Source of the DNA: Planctellipticum variicoloris
GTDB lineage: Bacteria; Planctomycetota; Planctomycetia; Planctomycetales; Planctomycetaceae
Reading direction: 5' to 3'
NCBI RefSeq assembly: GCF_030622045.1
Contig: NZ_CP130886.1
Location: forward strand, 4,906,001-4,970,000
DNA length: 64,000 nt
Part shown: piece after piece, positions 1 through 10,079 of the stretch
How the letters are laid out: each line of letters opens with the position of its first letter
How positions within the stretch are numbered: position 1 is the stretch's first letter
The notes under the pieces: model-generated
Databases searched by the model: none
Told to the model about the DNA's origin: nothing
Seen by the model: only the letters and a program-made list of their open reading frames with translations
Translations under genes and position numbers: made by a program

Positions 1-2
1 AG

Positions 3-854
3 GTACGGGCCTGGCGGTTCTCGTACAACGCCCGCGGCGTGATCGAGATGCCCAATCGATTGCGAGGAGACCGGACCGCGGTGATCGTCGTCCATCCCTG
101 GGGGATCGACGACGGCCAGGGCTGGCAGACTCCCGAACCCGCCGGGGCGGCCTTTCAATGCACTCCCGAACGCAATCGCGTCGTGACGAAACATCTGACG
201 CAAGTCGTCAATCCGCTGCTGAAGTCGCTGCGGAACAACGCGAAACTCGTCATGTACAGCCTGCCGGGCAAGGAAGATCCCGCCCGGCAGAAAATGTATC
301 GTTCCTTTCGAGGAACGCCGGCCTTGGCCGACATTCCCGAAGGCAAACGAGAACTCCAGCAGCAGCTCACCGCGTTCAAGTACCTGGCCAGTGAACTCCC
401 CACGTCTCTGACGCTGTCCGCCGATAGCGCGGTCATCGATTACTATGCACAGATTCCCGCCCTCGATCCGGGACCGAAGTACAACAATCCTGGTTTCTGG
501 TCGCTGCCCGTGCCGGTCCACCAGGCGATTGACGTGGCCCGGAACGACGTCGTGATCTACGACGGCGAGGGCTACCCGGCTCTGCGGGAGTTCCTTCGGC
601 AGAACGGCGTCCGCCACATCCTGTTGACCGGCTACAACACCGACATGTGCGTCTGCGCGACGACGGCGGGATTCGATAACCTGCGGCAGGACTTCAATGT
701 CTTCCTGGTCGGCGACGCCACGCTCGCAACCTTTCCGGCCCAGCCGACGCCCGCCGTGCCGACCTCTGCCGCCGTCGCGTTCGCCTCCCTGAAGGTGCTG
801 ATTACGCAGGCATCCTGGATTCAGGTTTCAGCACCCGCCGGAGCAGCCAAATGA
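3..854 (+). CDS. Isochorismatase-like cysteine hydrolase, 5' partial
   Basis: The frame is open to the left edge of the window, so the true start lies outside; a GTG at 39 is an unlikely start because the upstream codons (RAWRFSYNARGVIE) read as protein. The last 283 residues carry features of the isochorismatase-like hydrolase fold: an N-terminal strand ending in HPWGIDDGQ (about residues 31-40) and the nucleophile region TGYNTDMCVCATTAGFDN with its conserved Cys near residue 214, followed by VFLVGDATLA. The family hydrolyses amides or C-N bonds by a Cys-Asp-Lys triad; the substrate cannot be read from sequence. It overlaps the next gene by 4 bp (ATGA), so the two are probably co-translated. 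The pairing with a secreted deacetylase-like protein gives no clear pathway. Confidence 0.8.
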   Translation, partial: VRAWRFSYNARGVIEMPNRLRGDRTAVIVVHPWGIDDGQGWQTPEPAGAAFQCTPERNRVVTKHLTQVVNPLLKSLRNNAKLVMYSLPGKEDPARQKMYRSFRGTPALADIPEGKRELQQQLTAFKYLASELPTSLTLSADSAVIDYYAQIPALDPGPKYNNPGFWSLPVPVHQAIDVARNDVVIYDGEGYPALREFLRQNGVRHILLTGYNTDMCVCATTAGFDNLRQDFNVFLVGDATLATFPAQPTPAVPTSAAVAFASLKVLITQASWIQVSAPAGAAK

Positions 855-1873
855 ACGAACAGGACCTCCCGAAACTCTCGCGGCGCGACTGGCTGGCCCG
901 TGTCGCAGCGGTCGCGGCGACGTTCCCGTTCTTTTCCAGTCAACTTTCCGCCGACGAGCCCAAACCGCCGGCCCTGATCGCCATCACGCTCGATCTGGAA
1001 ATGAGCCAGGACTACCCGCAACGCGGTCTGAAGGAATGGAACTTCCAGAAGGGAAACCTCGACGACGCCACCAAGCAGTACGCCGTCGAAGCGGCCCGGC
1101 GAGTCAAAGCAGCCGGCGGCGTCATCCACTTCTTCTGCGTAGGCCGCGTTCTCGAACAGCCCGACGTCGAGTGGCTCAAGGAACTGCACGCCGAAGGCCA
1201 CCCGATCGGCAATCACACCTACGACCACGTCAACGTGAAGGCCCGGACCGCCGTCGAATCGCAGTTCCGTTTCCAGCGCTCGCCCTGGCTCGTCGAAGGA
1301 CGCAGCGCGGAAGACGTCATCCGCGAAAACATCCGGCTGACAACCCTCGCCCTCAAGGAACGTTGCGGTATCGCCGCCCGCGGCTTCCGGACCCCCGGAG
1401 GCTTCCACGACAGCCTAGGAGACCGCCCCGACGTGCAGCAGTGGCTGCTCGACGAAGGCTTCCGCTGGGTCAGCTCAAAGTATCCCGTTCACGAAACCGG
1501 CAAACCCGGCGAAGCCCCGACCGAAGCCGTCTACGACTCCATCACCGGTTCGGTCTACGCAGCGCAACCCTTCGTCTATCGGAGCGGGCTCGTTGAAATT
1601 CCGATGAGCCCGATCAGCGATGTGACCGCCTTCCGCAGCAATCGCTGGAAACGCGAGTGGTTCCTGGAGGCGATTCGCCGGTCCGTGACATGCGCCATCG
1701 ATTCCGGCCAGGTTTTCGATTTCCTGGCGCATCCTTCGTGCCTGTGCGTGGAAGACCCTGACTTCGAGTCGATCGATCTGATCTGCAAGCTGGCCAATCA
1801 GGCCGGTGCGAAAGCCAAGCTGGCCTCGCTCGATGAAATCGCGGAGCGGGCACTGGTCGTGCCGAAACCGTGA
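851..1873 (+). CDS. Polysaccharide deacetylase (NodB-homology) family protein, exported
   Basis: 340 residues. The N-terminus has a twin-arginine-like signal (SRRDWLARVAAVAATFPFF, residues 10-28), suggesting Tat export. The NodB-homology fold is supported by TLDLE (residues 46-50, in the position of motif 1), GNHTYDH near residue 120 (motif 2, the metal-binding H-T-x-x-H) and RTPGG near residue 179 (motif 3). Motif 1 reads LDLE instead of the usual FDDG, so the catalytic base/metal Asp arrangement may differ from classical chitooligosaccharide deacetylases. The start overlaps the stop of the upstream hydrolase by 4 bp, with GGAG about 8 nt upstream inside that gene. Carbohydrate deacetylation is inferred from family; substrate unknown. 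Confidence 0.8.
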   Translation: MNEQDLPKLSRRDWLARVAAVAATFPFFSSQLSADEPKPPALIAITLDLEMSQDYPQRGLKEWNFQKGNLDDATKQYAVEAARRVKAAGGVIHFFCVGRVLEQPDVEWLKELHAEGHPIGNHTYDHVNVKARTAVESQFRFQRSPWLVEGRSAEDVIRENIRLTTLALKERCGIAARGFRTPGGFHDSLGDRPDVQQWLLDEGFRWVSSKYPVHETGKPGEAPTEAVYDSITGSVYAAQPFVYRSGLVEIPMSPISDVTAFRSNRWKREWFLEAIRRSVTCAIDSGQVFDFLAHPSCLCVEDPDFESIDLICKLANQAGAKAKLASLDEIAERALVVPKP

Positions 1874-1893
1874 AGTGAAGTCGAAGATTCCTC

Positions 1894-1921
1894 GTACGAT
1901 GGACGTCCTCGTCCGTCGTAC
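1894..1921. repeat. Short palindromic repeat (GTACGATGGACG family), hairpin
   Basis: Stem GTACGATGGACG, loop TCCT, arm CGTCCGTCGTAC (one mismatch). It sits between the deacetylase and the PVC dehydrogenase genes. The same arm sequence recurs in longer, two-hairpin form at 48813-48884 and 51929-52007. Confidence 0.75.
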
Positions 1922-1968
1922 GGAGTAACCGACCATCCTTGAAACTAGAGCTCCAGGTGGAAACGAGC

Positions 1969-4929
1969 ATGGCGCAATGGCGGACGCTGATTGTTGCAGT
2001 CAGCCTGATGACGGCAGACGGTGTGGCCCGCGCTCAAGGCCATTCGCCCGCTGAGGCTCCCGGGCGAATGACGCCGGCGGCGGGACTGAAGGTCGAGCTC
2101 GTCGCGAGCGAGCCGCTGGTGCGGCAGCCGGTCGCCATCGATTTCGACGATCGCGGCCGCCTATGGGTCATCCAGTACCTGCAGTACCCCAACCCTGCGG
2201 GGTTGGAGCGGGTGCAGGTCGACCGCTTCTCACGAACGAAGTACGACCGCGTCCCCGATCCGCCTCCCTACGGACCGGTCGGCGCGGATCGCCTGACGAT
2301 CCTCGAAGACCGCGACGGCGACGGGCGGATGGACGCCTCGCACGACTTCGTCAGCGGGCTCAATCTGGCGAGCGGATTCGCCTTCGGCCACGGCGGCGTC
2401 TTCGTCCTCAACGTCCCTTACCTCCTCTTCTATCCCGATCGCGACCGCAATGACGTGCCGGACAGCGATCCGGAAGTGTTGCTGACCGGCTTCGGGATGG
2501 AGGATGCCCATTCGGTGGCCAACTCGCTCACCTGGGGACCGGACGGCTGGCTCTACGGCTGCCAGGGAAGCACGGTCACGGCGAACATCCGCGGCAGTGA
2601 ATTCCAGCAGGGAGTCTGGCGGTATCATCCGCGCACGCGACAGTTCGAGCTGTTCTCCGAAGGAGGCGGGAACTCCTGGGGACTCGACTTCGACCGCGAC
2701 GGGCAGCTCCTCTACAGCACCAACGTCGGCGGCTCGGTCATGCTGCACGCCCGACCGGGCGCCTCGCTCTGGAAACAGTTCGGCAAGCACGGCGCCCTGC
2801 ACCATCCCTACGCCTTCGGTTACTTCGAACACGTCCCGCACACAAACTTCCACGGAGGCCACGTCACCGTCGGCGGCCTGCTCTATCGCGGCGACAATCT
2901 CCCCGCAGAGTACCGCGGCAAATATCTCGGCGGAGATCTGTTGGGGCATCAGGTTTTGTGGCACGACGTTACGCCGGACGGCTCGACCTTCCGTTCGTCC
3001 TATGGCGGAACGCTGCTAGCCGCCAACGACACCTGGTTTGCAACGTCGGACCTCGCGCTGGGACCGGACGGCGCGATCTACGTCGCAGACTGGCACGACC
3101 AGCGGACCGCGCACCCCGATCCCGATGCCGAATGGGATCGGACCAACGGACGCATCCTGCGGATCTCCGGCACGCAATCGGTCCGCAAGCCCGTCCTCGA
3201 TCCCAACACGCTGTCATCGGCCGATCTGGTCCAGCTTCTCGACAGTTCGAACGACTGGCTGGTCCGCCGTGCCCGGCGAATTCTCAGCGAGCGCCAGGAT
3301 CCCGCGGTCTGGGGAACACTACGAGAACGCCTGACGCAACCCGCGCAGGCCGTCACCATCGAAAAAAATCCGCAGGCGGAAGTCCTCTGGGCGCTGGCCG
3401 TGAGTGGCGGTTTCGACGACGCCACGGCTCTGACCTGCCTGTCGCATGCGGCCCCCGCGGTCCGGGCCTGGGCCGTCCGACTCCTCGGCGACCGCGGTCG
3501 CGTTTCCGCCCCGCTCGCTCAACGACTTCGCGAACTGGCCGGCGAAGAATCCGTCCCCGCAGTCCGGGCGGAACTGGCGGCGACCGCCCGGCGTCTCCCC
3601 GCGGCGGAGGGTCTGCCGATTGCTCTGGTACTGGTCGGGCGCGATCTCGAACGCAACGATCAGCACATCCCGCTCCTGCTCTGGTGGGCCATCGAGCAGC
3701 ATGCGTTGACGGCCCCGCAGCCTCTCGTGGACTTCTTCACGTCACCCGCCGGTCGGGAATCCGCGACGGCAAAGACGTTTCTGGCTCCGCGGCTGCTGCG
3801 ACGCTACGCCGCGCAAGCCACGCCTGACGCTCTGGCCGCCGTTCAAAAACTGATCCCGGTTCTCGGCGAGGAATCGGCCCTGTCCGAACTGCAGCAGGGT
3901 CTGCAACTGGCGAGCCAGCCGGCGACTGCGGAAAGCCTCCGCCCGGTGATCGAGCCGCTGTGGCGATCAGAGACCAGCAGCCCCCGACTGATCGCCCTGG
4001 CCCTGCAGGCGCAATTGCCGGGGGCGCGAGAACGCTGGAGCAGCTTGCTGGCCGATCCCGCCATCCCGGCGAAGTCCAAGACAGACTTGCTCGCACTGGC
4101 CCCGGCATCGGGCGGAGATCGCGATGCCCGGACGCTGCTGGCCCTGCTGGAACCGGCGTCGCCCGATCCCGTGCGACTGGCGGCAATCCAGGCGCTCTCC
4201 CGCATCTCGGACGAATCCATCCCCCGGGAAATCCTGCGCCAATATCCCGTGTGGTCATCATCCGCAAAGGCGCAAGCCCGAGAATTACTCCTCAGCCGCG
4301 CCAGTTGGGCCGCTCTGCTGCTCAACGAAGTCGATGCCGGTCGGCTGCCGGCCACGGAAATCCCCGTCGCCGACCTGACCCGCGTGGCCCTGCACCGCGA
4401 CAAGCAACTCGATCAGCTCGTCCGCAAACACTGGGGCATCGTGACCAGCGGCACGCCGGAGGAGCGCCTCGCGGAAGTCCGCCGGTTCAACAACGACCTG
4501 CGGGCTTCGGCGGGCGTCCCGGCGAATGGTTCCCTGATCTACAAGAAGCTCTGCGCCACCTGCCACCCCCGCGCCGGCGAAGGGACGCGCGTCGGCCCCG
4601 ACCTGGCCCACGCCAACCGGCAGGACCGCCAGTTTCTGCTGACCAGCCTGGTCGATCCCAGCGCCCAGATCCGCGGCGAGTACGTCCAGCACGTCCTGCA
4701 GACGACCGACGGCCGCGTCTACACCGGCCTCCTCGTCGAACAGAACGCCGCCGCGGTTGCGCTGCGAACCGCGAAGCAGGAGCTGATCACCATTCCGCGC
4801 GCCGACATCGAAGCGCTCGAAACATCCACCGTCTCGCTGATGCCCGAAAACCTGCTGAAACCCCTCGCGCCGCAGGAACTGCGGGACTTGTTTTCCTACC
4901 TGGAATCCCCCGGAACGCTCGCCCCCTGA
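1969..4929 (+). CDS. PVC-type membrane-bound dehydrogenase with HEAT-like repeats and C-terminal heme-binding domain
   Basis: 986 residues from ATG at 1969; a TTG ten codons earlier is also in frame but ATG is preceded by AGGTGG at good spacing and begins a clean signal peptide (MAQWRTLIVAVSLMTADGVARAQG). The N-terminal ~400 residues match the planctomycete/verrucomicrobial PVC dehydrogenase domain, a six-bladed propeller like the sorbosone/glucose dehydrogenase family (FDDRGRLWVIQYLQYP, DRDGDGRMD). The middle (~420-820) is rich in helical, HEAT-like repeats. The C-terminus carries one CxxCH heme site (CATCH near residue 861) followed by GTRVGPDLA, the Planctomycete heme-binding domain. Likely a periplasmic electron-transferring oxidoreductase; substrate unknown. 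Its 3' end overlaps the convergent gene by 34 bp. Confidence 0.88.
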   Translation: MAQWRTLIVAVSLMTADGVARAQGHSPAEAPGRMTPAAGLKVELVASEPLVRQPVAIDFDDRGRLWVIQYLQYPNPAGLERVQVDRFSRTKYDRVPDPPPYGPVGADRLTILEDRDGDGRMDASHDFVSGLNLASGFAFGHGGVFVLNVPYLLFYPDRDRNDVPDSDPEVLLTGFGMEDAHSVANSLTWGPDGWLYGCQGSTVTANIRGSEFQQGVWRYHPRTRQFELFSEGGGNSWGLDFDRDGQLLYSTNVGGSVMLHARPGASLWKQFGKHGALHHPYAFGYFEHVPHTNFHGGHVTVGGLLYRGDNLPAEYRGKYLGGDLLGHQVLWHDVTPDGSTFRSSYGGTLLAANDTWFATSDLALGPDGAIYVADWHDQRTAHPDPDAEWDRTNGRILRISGTQSVRKPVLDPNTLSSADLVQLLDSSNDWLVRRARRILSERQDPAVWGTLRERLTQPAQAVTIEKNPQAEVLWALAVSGGFDDATALTCLSHAAPAVRAWAVRLLGDRGRVSAPLAQRLRELAGEESVPAVRAELAATARRLPAAEGLPIALVLVGRDLERNDQHIPLLLWWAIEQHALTAPQPLVDFFTSPAGRESATAKTFLAPRLLRRYAAQATPDALAAVQKLIPVLGEESALSELQQGLQLASQPATAESLRPVIEPLWRSETSSPRLIALALQAQLPGARERWSSLLADPAIPAKSKTDLLALAPASGGDRDARTLLALLEPASPDPVRLAAIQALSRISDESIPREILRQYPVWSSSAKAQARELLLSRASWAALLLNEVDAGRLPATEIPVADLTRVALHRDKQLDQLVRKHWGIVTSGTPEERLAEVRRFNNDLRASAGVPANGSLIYKKLCATCHPRAGEGTRVGPDLAHANRQDRQFLLTSLVDPSAQIRGEYVQHVLQTTDGRVYTGLLVEQNAAAVALRTAKQELITIPRADIEALETSTVSLMPENLLKPLAPQELRDLFSYLESPGTLAP

Positions 4930-7622
4930 CCGCCCGGAATATGAGCACCGCTGGTCGGGACCTTGACTGCCGTCGACGACAACAGCCGCGCCACCAGCGC
5001 CGTCCAGCCGGTCTGATGGCTGGCGCCGAGTCCGCGTCCGTCGTCTCCATGAAAATACTCGTGGAACAGCACCAGATCCCGCCAGTGCGGATCTGACGCA
5101 AATCGAACATCGTCGCCGTGACAGGGCCGCCGCCCCTTCTCGTCCGGCAGAAACAGCCCCACGAGCCGATGCGCCAGTTCGGCCGCGACCTGCTGCAGAT
5201 TGAGCCGCTTTCCCGACCCCGTCGGATATTCGACCTGAAACGAATCGCCATAGAAGTGGTGATACCGTTCCAGCGCCTCGATGAGCAGATAGTTCACCGG
5301 AAACCACAACGGCCCGCGCCAGTTCGAATTGCCGCCGAACATCCACGACGTCGACTCCGCCGGATTGTACTCCACGCACTGTTCCTCCCCGTCCGCACGA
5401 AACACGTACGGATGCTCCTTATGAAACCGGCTCATCGCCCGCACGCCATACGGAGCCAGGAACTCCGCCTCATCCAGCACATAGCTGAGAACCCGCTCCA
5501 GCCGATCGTGCGACGGAATCGCCAGCAGCCGGTGGATGTGCGTCGAACCGTTGTGCTCCAGCTCCAGGCACGACACCTGCCTCGCGAGATCCTGCCGATG
5601 ATTGAGAAACCACTCCAACCGCCGGGCGAACCCCGGCAGCTTGTGCAGCAGTTCGTCGTCAAGCACTTCCACCGCAAACAGCGGGATAATCCCCACGATC
5701 GACCGGATCTGCAGACGAATCGAATCCCCGTTGGTATGCAATTGGTCGTAGTAGAATCCGTCCTTGTCGTCCCACAGCCCGGAGCCCCCCAGGCGATTCA
5801 TTGCGTCCGCAATCGAAATGAAGTGCTCGAAGAACTTGGACGCCACATCTTCGTAGGCCGGATCCTCGACCGCCAGCTCCAGCGCCATCGCCAGCATCGT
5901 CGTCGAGTAGAACGCCATCCAAGCCGTGCCGTCCGCCTGCTCGAGATGCCCCCCCTTCGGCAAGGGCTTCGACCGGTCGAAGACCCCGATGTTGTCCAGC
6001 CCCAGAAAGCCCCCGGCGAACAGATGCTTGCCGTGGACGTCCTTGCGGTTCACCCACCACGTGAAGTTGATCAGCAGCTTGTGAAACGCCCGCTCCAGAA
6101 AACTCCGGTCGCGCCCGCCCTTCGGCCCGGTCATCTTGTAGACGCGCCAGCAGGCCCACGCATGCACCGGCGGATTCACGTCGGAAAACGCCCATTCATA
6201 CGCCGGGATCTGCCCGTTCGGATGCATGTACCACTCCCGCAGCATCAGCAGAAGCTGAGACTTGGCGAACTCCGGATCGACCGTCGCCATCGGGATCATA
6301 TGGAACGCCAGGTCCCACGCGGCGTACCACGGATACTCCCACTTGTCAGGCATCGAAATCACGTCGCGATTGAACAGGTGCTTCCAGTCGGCGTTCCGCC
6401 CCTCCAGACGACTCGCAGGCGGCTTCGGCTGATCGGGATCCCCCTTCAGCCAGTCGTCGACCGCGTAGTGATAAAACTGCTTCGACCACAGCAGCCCCGC
6501 ATACGCCTGCCGCGCAATCAGTCGCTCCTGGGCCGGCGTCCCCGCCGGAATCTTCGACGCATAAAACTGATCGGCCTCCGCAACCCGGGCGGCGAAAACC
6601 TCGTCGAATTCGGAACCGAACGGCGTCTCCGGGAGCGCGGCCTCGGACGCCAGCCGCAACCGAATAACGATTTCGCCCCCCGCGGGAATCTCAAGCACAT
6701 AATGCGGCGCTGCTTTGGTGCCGCGAGGCGTCAGGCTGATCGCCGCCGCCTTGCCGTCGATGACATAGTCGTGAAAGGCATCCTTCGCCGGCTGCATCGT
6801 TCCCGGCGAATCGTACAGGTGCATCTGGTTCGATTCGTTCTCCGTAAACAACACAGGAACTTCGCCGGCGCTCGCGGGCCGTTCGAAATACAGCCGGAAT
6901 CGGTTCAACGTGGCGTGGTCGGCCAGCAGAGAACCGTCCCGCTGCAGCGTCAACCGCGGCTTCCGCTCGCAACCCTCGTGCGTGCAGCCCCACGCCCACG
7001 TATTGCGGAACCACAGCGTCGGCAACAGGTGCATCGTCGCAGCCTCCGCGGCGCGATTGGCAATCGTCACCCGGATTAGAATGTCATCCGGCGACGCCTT
7101 CGCGTACTCCGCAAAGACGTCGAAGTACCGGCTGTCGTCGAACACGCCGGTATCGACCAGTTCGAACTCCGGCTCCAGCTTCCCCCGCCGGGCGTTCTCC
7201 GTTCGCAACAGATCGTACGGAAACTCAGCCTGCGGATACTTGTAAAGAGCTTTCAAGTACGAATGCGTCGGAGTGGAGTCGAGATAGAAATACGCCTCTT
7301 TGACGTCCTCGCCGTGATTCCCTTCCGGTCCCGACAGCCCAAACAGGCGTTCCTTGAGAATCGGGTCTTTGCCGTTCCAGAGGGCCAGCGCGAAGCAGAG
7401 CCGGCATTCCCGGTCCGTAATTCCCAACAGGCCGTCTTCGCCCCAGCGATAGGCCCGGCTGCGCGCATGGTCGTGCGGAAAATAAGTCCAACTGTTCCCC
7501 CCGGCGGAATAGTCCTCGCGCACCGTCCCCCATTGTCGCTCGGAAAGGTACGGCCCCCAGCGATGCCAGTTGGCGGTGCGATTGTAAGAGGCCTCCAGAC
7601 GAACTTCTTCAGCGGTAAGCAT
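4896..7622 (-). CDS. GH63/MGH1-like glycoside hydrolase (glucosidase family)
   Basis: 908 residues with ATG at 7622 (MLTAEEVRLEASY), the usual start region for bacterial GH63 proteins; 26 codons further upstream are open but look non-coding. No signal peptide, so cytoplasmic. Family features: NWHRWGPYLSERQWGTVRED near the N-terminus; the (alpha/alpha)6 catalytic part with WEYPWYAAWDLAFHMIPMA (the Asp in AWDLAFH is in the position of the general acid in this clan) and, towards the C-terminus, GGNSNWRGPLWFPVNYLL, the characteristic NxWRGPxW region. Family members hydrolyse alpha-glucosidic bonds of oligosaccharides or glycosylglycerate-type solutes; the substrate here is not determined. Convergent with the PVC dehydrogenase, overlapping its last 34 bp. 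Confidence 0.85.
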   Translation of the reverse strand: MLTAEEVRLEASYNRTANWHRWGPYLSERQWGTVREDYSAGGNSWTYFPHDHARSRAYRWGEDGLLGITDRECRLCFALALWNGKDPILKERLFGLSGPEGNHGEDVKEAYFYLDSTPTHSYLKALYKYPQAEFPYDLLRTENARRGKLEPEFELVDTGVFDDSRYFDVFAEYAKASPDDILIRVTIANRAAEAATMHLLPTLWFRNTWAWGCTHEGCERKPRLTLQRDGSLLADHATLNRFRLYFERPASAGEVPVLFTENESNQMHLYDSPGTMQPAKDAFHDYVIDGKAAAISLTPRGTKAAPHYVLEIPAGGEIVIRLRLASEAALPETPFGSEFDEVFAARVAEADQFYASKIPAGTPAQERLIARQAYAGLLWSKQFYHYAVDDWLKGDPDQPKPPASRLEGRNADWKHLFNRDVISMPDKWEYPWYAAWDLAFHMIPMATVDPEFAKSQLLLMLREWYMHPNGQIPAYEWAFSDVNPPVHAWACWRVYKMTGPKGGRDRSFLERAFHKLLINFTWWVNRKDVHGKHLFAGGFLGLDNIGVFDRSKPLPKGGHLEQADGTAWMAFYSTTMLAMALELAVEDPAYEDVASKFFEHFISIADAMNRLGGSGLWDDKDGFYYDQLHTNGDSIRLQIRSIVGIIPLFAVEVLDDELLHKLPGFARRLEWFLNHRQDLARQVSCLELEHNGSTHIHRLLAIPSHDRLERVLSYVLDEAEFLAPYGVRAMSRFHKEHPYVFRADGEEQCVEYNPAESTSWMFGGNSNWRGPLWFPVNYLLIEALERYHHFYGDSFQVEYPTGSGKRLNLQQVAAELAHRLVGLFLPDEKGRRPCHGDDVRFASDPHWRDLVLFHEYFHGDDGRGLGASHQTGWTALVARLLSSTAVKVPTSGAHIPGGQGASVPGDSR

Positions 7623-8138
7623 GCCAGTTTCCGACAGACGACGGGCCAACAGAATGCAGAATGAAGGACGAGCATGCTGCAGATTCCAGGTGTCCTTCAA
7701 GAATAGACGAAACCGCCGCCGCAGCGGTAGAGAGGGACCGGAACGCCAAAACGTCCGGGGAAGCCGGCATTCAAGTCGACCGGCGCAATCGCCCGGGACG
7801 CGCTACGCACCGATGAATGCACAAGAGCGGAGATTTCCGAAGGAGCAGCGCAACCGCAAGTCCGTCCGCAGCTCAACCTGCAGCGGAAATCACCGGCATC
7901 GATTCAGAAACAGAGCGTCTTCCATCTTGTCCTCTCTCCCGCTGTCTTCAGTGGGAGATGGCCAGGGTGAGGGTCTTCGAATGTGCCGGAGCGTTGTCCA
8001 CGGAGAAAAGTCGGCGCGACTCACATCCGTGGCCGATGATTGAGTCCTCTGCCGCTTCGGGCGCAAAGAAGCGCCGACCGACCGTCGAAACATCCGCAGC
8101 GTTCGTCGTTCGACCGCCAGATGTCGACCGCCCCGCTC
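7623..8138. other. Intergenic region between GH63 gene and nrtD-like gene
   Basis: 516 bp without a convincing gene. It holds the MITE-like element at 7888-8041. The rest contains the upstream region of the GH63 gene; no clear sigma-70 promoter or terminator could be identified by eye. Confidence 0.6.
7888..8041 (-). mobile_element. MITE-like element, copy 1 (IS630-related ends)
   Basis: 154 bp. Left end AATCACCGGCATCGATTC, right end (reverse complement) AATCATCGGCCACGGATGTG; these match the left and right ends of the IS630 element at 45153-46339. The centre holds the hairpin CTCTCCCGCTG-TCTT-CAGTGGGAGAT. Flanking dinucleotides are GA on both sides rather than TA. Orientation is opposite to copies 2 and 3. 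No coding capacity. Confidence 0.8.
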
Positions 8139-9056
8139 TCAGGAAACGACCGCCTCGACCTGCCGGTCGCAGCGAACTTCGGGAGCCTCCCCGGCCCCTT
8201 CCGAAGGATCCGCCGCCAGCCCCGCCTCCGCCTCCGCCCGCTGGTCGGCGACCCGGTCCGCCATGTGTCCGACGGCGTGGTCTTCCAGGAAGCCCACGAG
8301 CTGTTCCCGCAGAGCCTCGAACTCGGGATCTTCCAGCAGCGCAACGCGATTGCGCGGTCGGGGAAACGGGATCTCCAGGATGCCCCCGACGCGGGCCTCC
8401 GGCCCATTGGTCATCATGACCACTCGGTCGGACAGCAGCAGCGCTTCGTCGACGTCGTGCGTCACCATCAGCGCCGTCTTCTGATCGCTCTGCCAGAGAT
8501 CGATCAGAATCTGTTGCAACTCCAGCCGGGTCAGCGAATCGAGCATCCCGAACGGCTCGTCGAGCAGCAACAGCTTCGGATTCAGGGCAAACGCCCGGGC
8601 CAGGCCCACGCGCTGCCGCATTCCCTGCGACAACTCCCCCGGCCGCCGATGGATCGAGTCGCCAAGACCGACCAGTTCCAGATAATGGATCGCCGTCTCG
8701 TCGATCTCTTGGCGACTGTTCCGAGGACGGACCTGCCGGATTCCCAGCGTGACATTCTGCAGGGCGGTCAGCCACGGGAGCAGCGAGGGAGACTGGAACA
8801 CGACGCCCCGGTCCGGACCGGGACCGTCGATTTCGCGGCCCGCCAGAACCAGGCCCCCTTCTGAGATCTCGTTCAACCCCGCCACCATTGAAAGAACCGT
8901 CGATTTGCCGCAACCCGAGTGTCCGATCAGCGAGACGAACTCCCCCTGCTTCACGACGAGGTTGAAGTCCCGGACGACCGCCACCGGCCCTTTCGGCCCC
9001 GGATACGACTTCGTCACGCGCCACAATTCCAGGTAACGATCAACGGCGGGATTCAT
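8139..9056 (-). CDS. nrtD: ABC transporter ATP-binding protein, NrtD-type
   Basis: 305 residues. Complete ABC ATPase: Walker [11 protein letters not shown]-loop region [12 protein letters not shown], signature LSQGMRQR, Walker [12 protein letters not shown], and the switch His in [13 protein letters not shown]. Best fits the nitrate/sulfonate/bicarbonate class (NrtD, CmpD, SsuB, TauB). Its start overlaps the stop of the upstream ATPase gene (ATGA), with AGGTG 5 nt upstream, so the two ATPases are translationally coupled. Two different ATPase subunits in one operon is the NrtC/NrtD (CmpC/CmpD) arrangement; the pair energises uptake through the permease at 10080-11189. Residues after ~265 form a charged, poorly conserved tail. 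The ligand (nitrate versus bicarbonate) is inferred only from family. Confidence 0.85.
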   Translation of the reverse strand: MNPAVDRYLELWRVTKSYPGPKGPVAVVRDFNLVVKQGEFVSLIGHSGCGKSTVLSMVAGLNEISEGGLVLAGREIDGPGPDRGVVFQSPSLLPWLTALQNVTLGIRQVRPRNSRQEIDETAIHYLELVGLGDSIHRRPGELSQGMRQRVGLARAFALNPKLLLLDEPFGMLDSLTRLELQQILIDLWQSDQKTALMVTHDVDEALLLSDRVVMMTNGPEARVGGILEIPFPRPRNRVALLEDPEFEALREQLVGFLEDHAVGHMADRVADQRAEAEAGLAADPSEGAGEAPEVRCDRQVEAVVS

Positions 9057-9889
9057 CGGGCACCTGCTGCACTCAGGGTGTAGGAAGGAATCGCTTCGGC
9101 TGCTCGAGACGGCTTGCCGCGCGCGACCGTCAGCAGCCAGTCCGTCAGATCCCGGCGGAGGTGTCGAAAGACGGGATCTTTGGCAATCGCCTTGCGATCT
9201 CTCGGCCGGTCGGCATGGACCGGAAACTCCGGCCCCAGCGTCCCCCCCGGCCCCGCTGTCAGCGGAATAATCCGGTCCGCCAGCAGCAACGCCTCGTCGA
9301 GATCGTTGGTGATCAGCACCACGGTTTTGCGGGTCTGCTCCCAGATCCGCTCGATTTCGTCCTGCAGCGTTGCCCGCGTCAGTGCATCGAGTGCCCCGAG
9401 CGGTTCATCCAGCAGCAGCACGTCCGGATCCATCGCCAGCGCCCGAGCGACCGAAACCCGTTGACGCATGCCGCCGGAAAGCTGGGCCGGCCGCTTCTGG
9501 GCCGCCGGCGCCAGATTCACCAGCTTGAGGTATTCTTCCACTCGTTCCCGTTTGCGTTCGCGCGACCAGCCGCTGCAGACCTGATCGACCGCCAGCCGCA
9601 CGTTGTCAAAAACGGTCAGCCAGGGGAGGAGCGAGTAGTTCTGGAAGACGACCCCCCGCTCCGGACCGGGACCGGCGATCGGTTTGCCGTCGAGCAGAAT
9701 CTGGCCCCGGTCGGGAGTCAGCAGCCCGGCAATCAGCGAGATCAGCGTCGTCTTGCCGCTGCCGGAAAACCCCACGATCGCCACGAACTCGCCGCGGCCG
9801 ACCTGCAGATTGACGTTCTTCAGCACCTCGGTCGTCCGGCCGTTCGCCTGAAACGACTTCGAGACGCCGTTCATTTCCAGATAGGACAT
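9053..9889 (-). CDS. nrtC: ABC transporter ATP-binding protein, NrtC-type (without fused solute-binding domain)
   Basis: 278 residues with Walker [23 protein letters not shown] after the Q-loop, signature LSGGMRQR and Walker [12 protein letters not shown]. Cyanobacterial NrtC and CmpC are about 660 residues because they carry a C-terminal NrtA-like regulatory domain; that domain is absent here, so the ligand-responsive regulation known for NrtC is not expected. The ATG at 9889 lacks a strong ribosome-binding site. A 190-bp gap with a palindromic repeat separates it from the permease gene upstream, while downstream it overlaps nrtD by 4 bp. Confidence 0.83.
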   Translation of the reverse strand: MSYLEMNGVSKSFQANGRTTEVLKNVNLQVGRGEFVAIVGFSGSGKTTLISLIAGLLTPDRGQILLDGKPIAGPGPERGVVFQNYSLLPWLTVFDNVRLAVDQVCSGWSRERKRERVEEYLKLVNLAPAAQKRPAQLSGGMRQRVSVARALAMDPDVLLLDEPLGALDALTRATLQDEIERIWEQTRKTVVLITNDLDEALLLADRIIPLTAGPGGTLGPEFPVHADRPRDRKAIAKDPVFRHLRRDLTDWLLTVARGKPSRAAEAIPSYTLSAAGAR

Positions 9890-9969
9890 GGTAATTTTCT
9901 CGCCGCCCGGAAGAGAGGAATCCTGTCCGTGACTGCTTTGTCACCGCGACATTGACGGGGTGCTTCAAG

Positions 9970-10072
9970 AGAGGGTACAGGGAGTAGGGAATGGCCAGAG
10001 GAAGTCGCGTCGATACGGCCTCTTTTGTCTGGCTACTCCCTATTCGCTACTCGCTATTCCCTCACCCTATGG
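9970..10072. repeat. Palindromic intergenic repeat (GGGAGTAGGG family) between nrtB and nrtC
   Basis: Arms GGGAGTAGGGAATGGCCAGA and TCTGGCTACTCCC plus a short tandem run (TATTCGCTACTCGCTATTCC). It lies inside the operon in the 190-bp gap between permease and first ATPase, so it could form a hairpin in the transcript. Confidence 0.65.
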
Positions 10073-10079
10073 CAATCCA

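Noticed and set aside
5118-7079. 653-residue plus-strand frame opposite the GH63 gene
   Set aside because: Rich in Arg, Pro, Val and His without any domain; the minus-strand gene carries the GH63 motifs.
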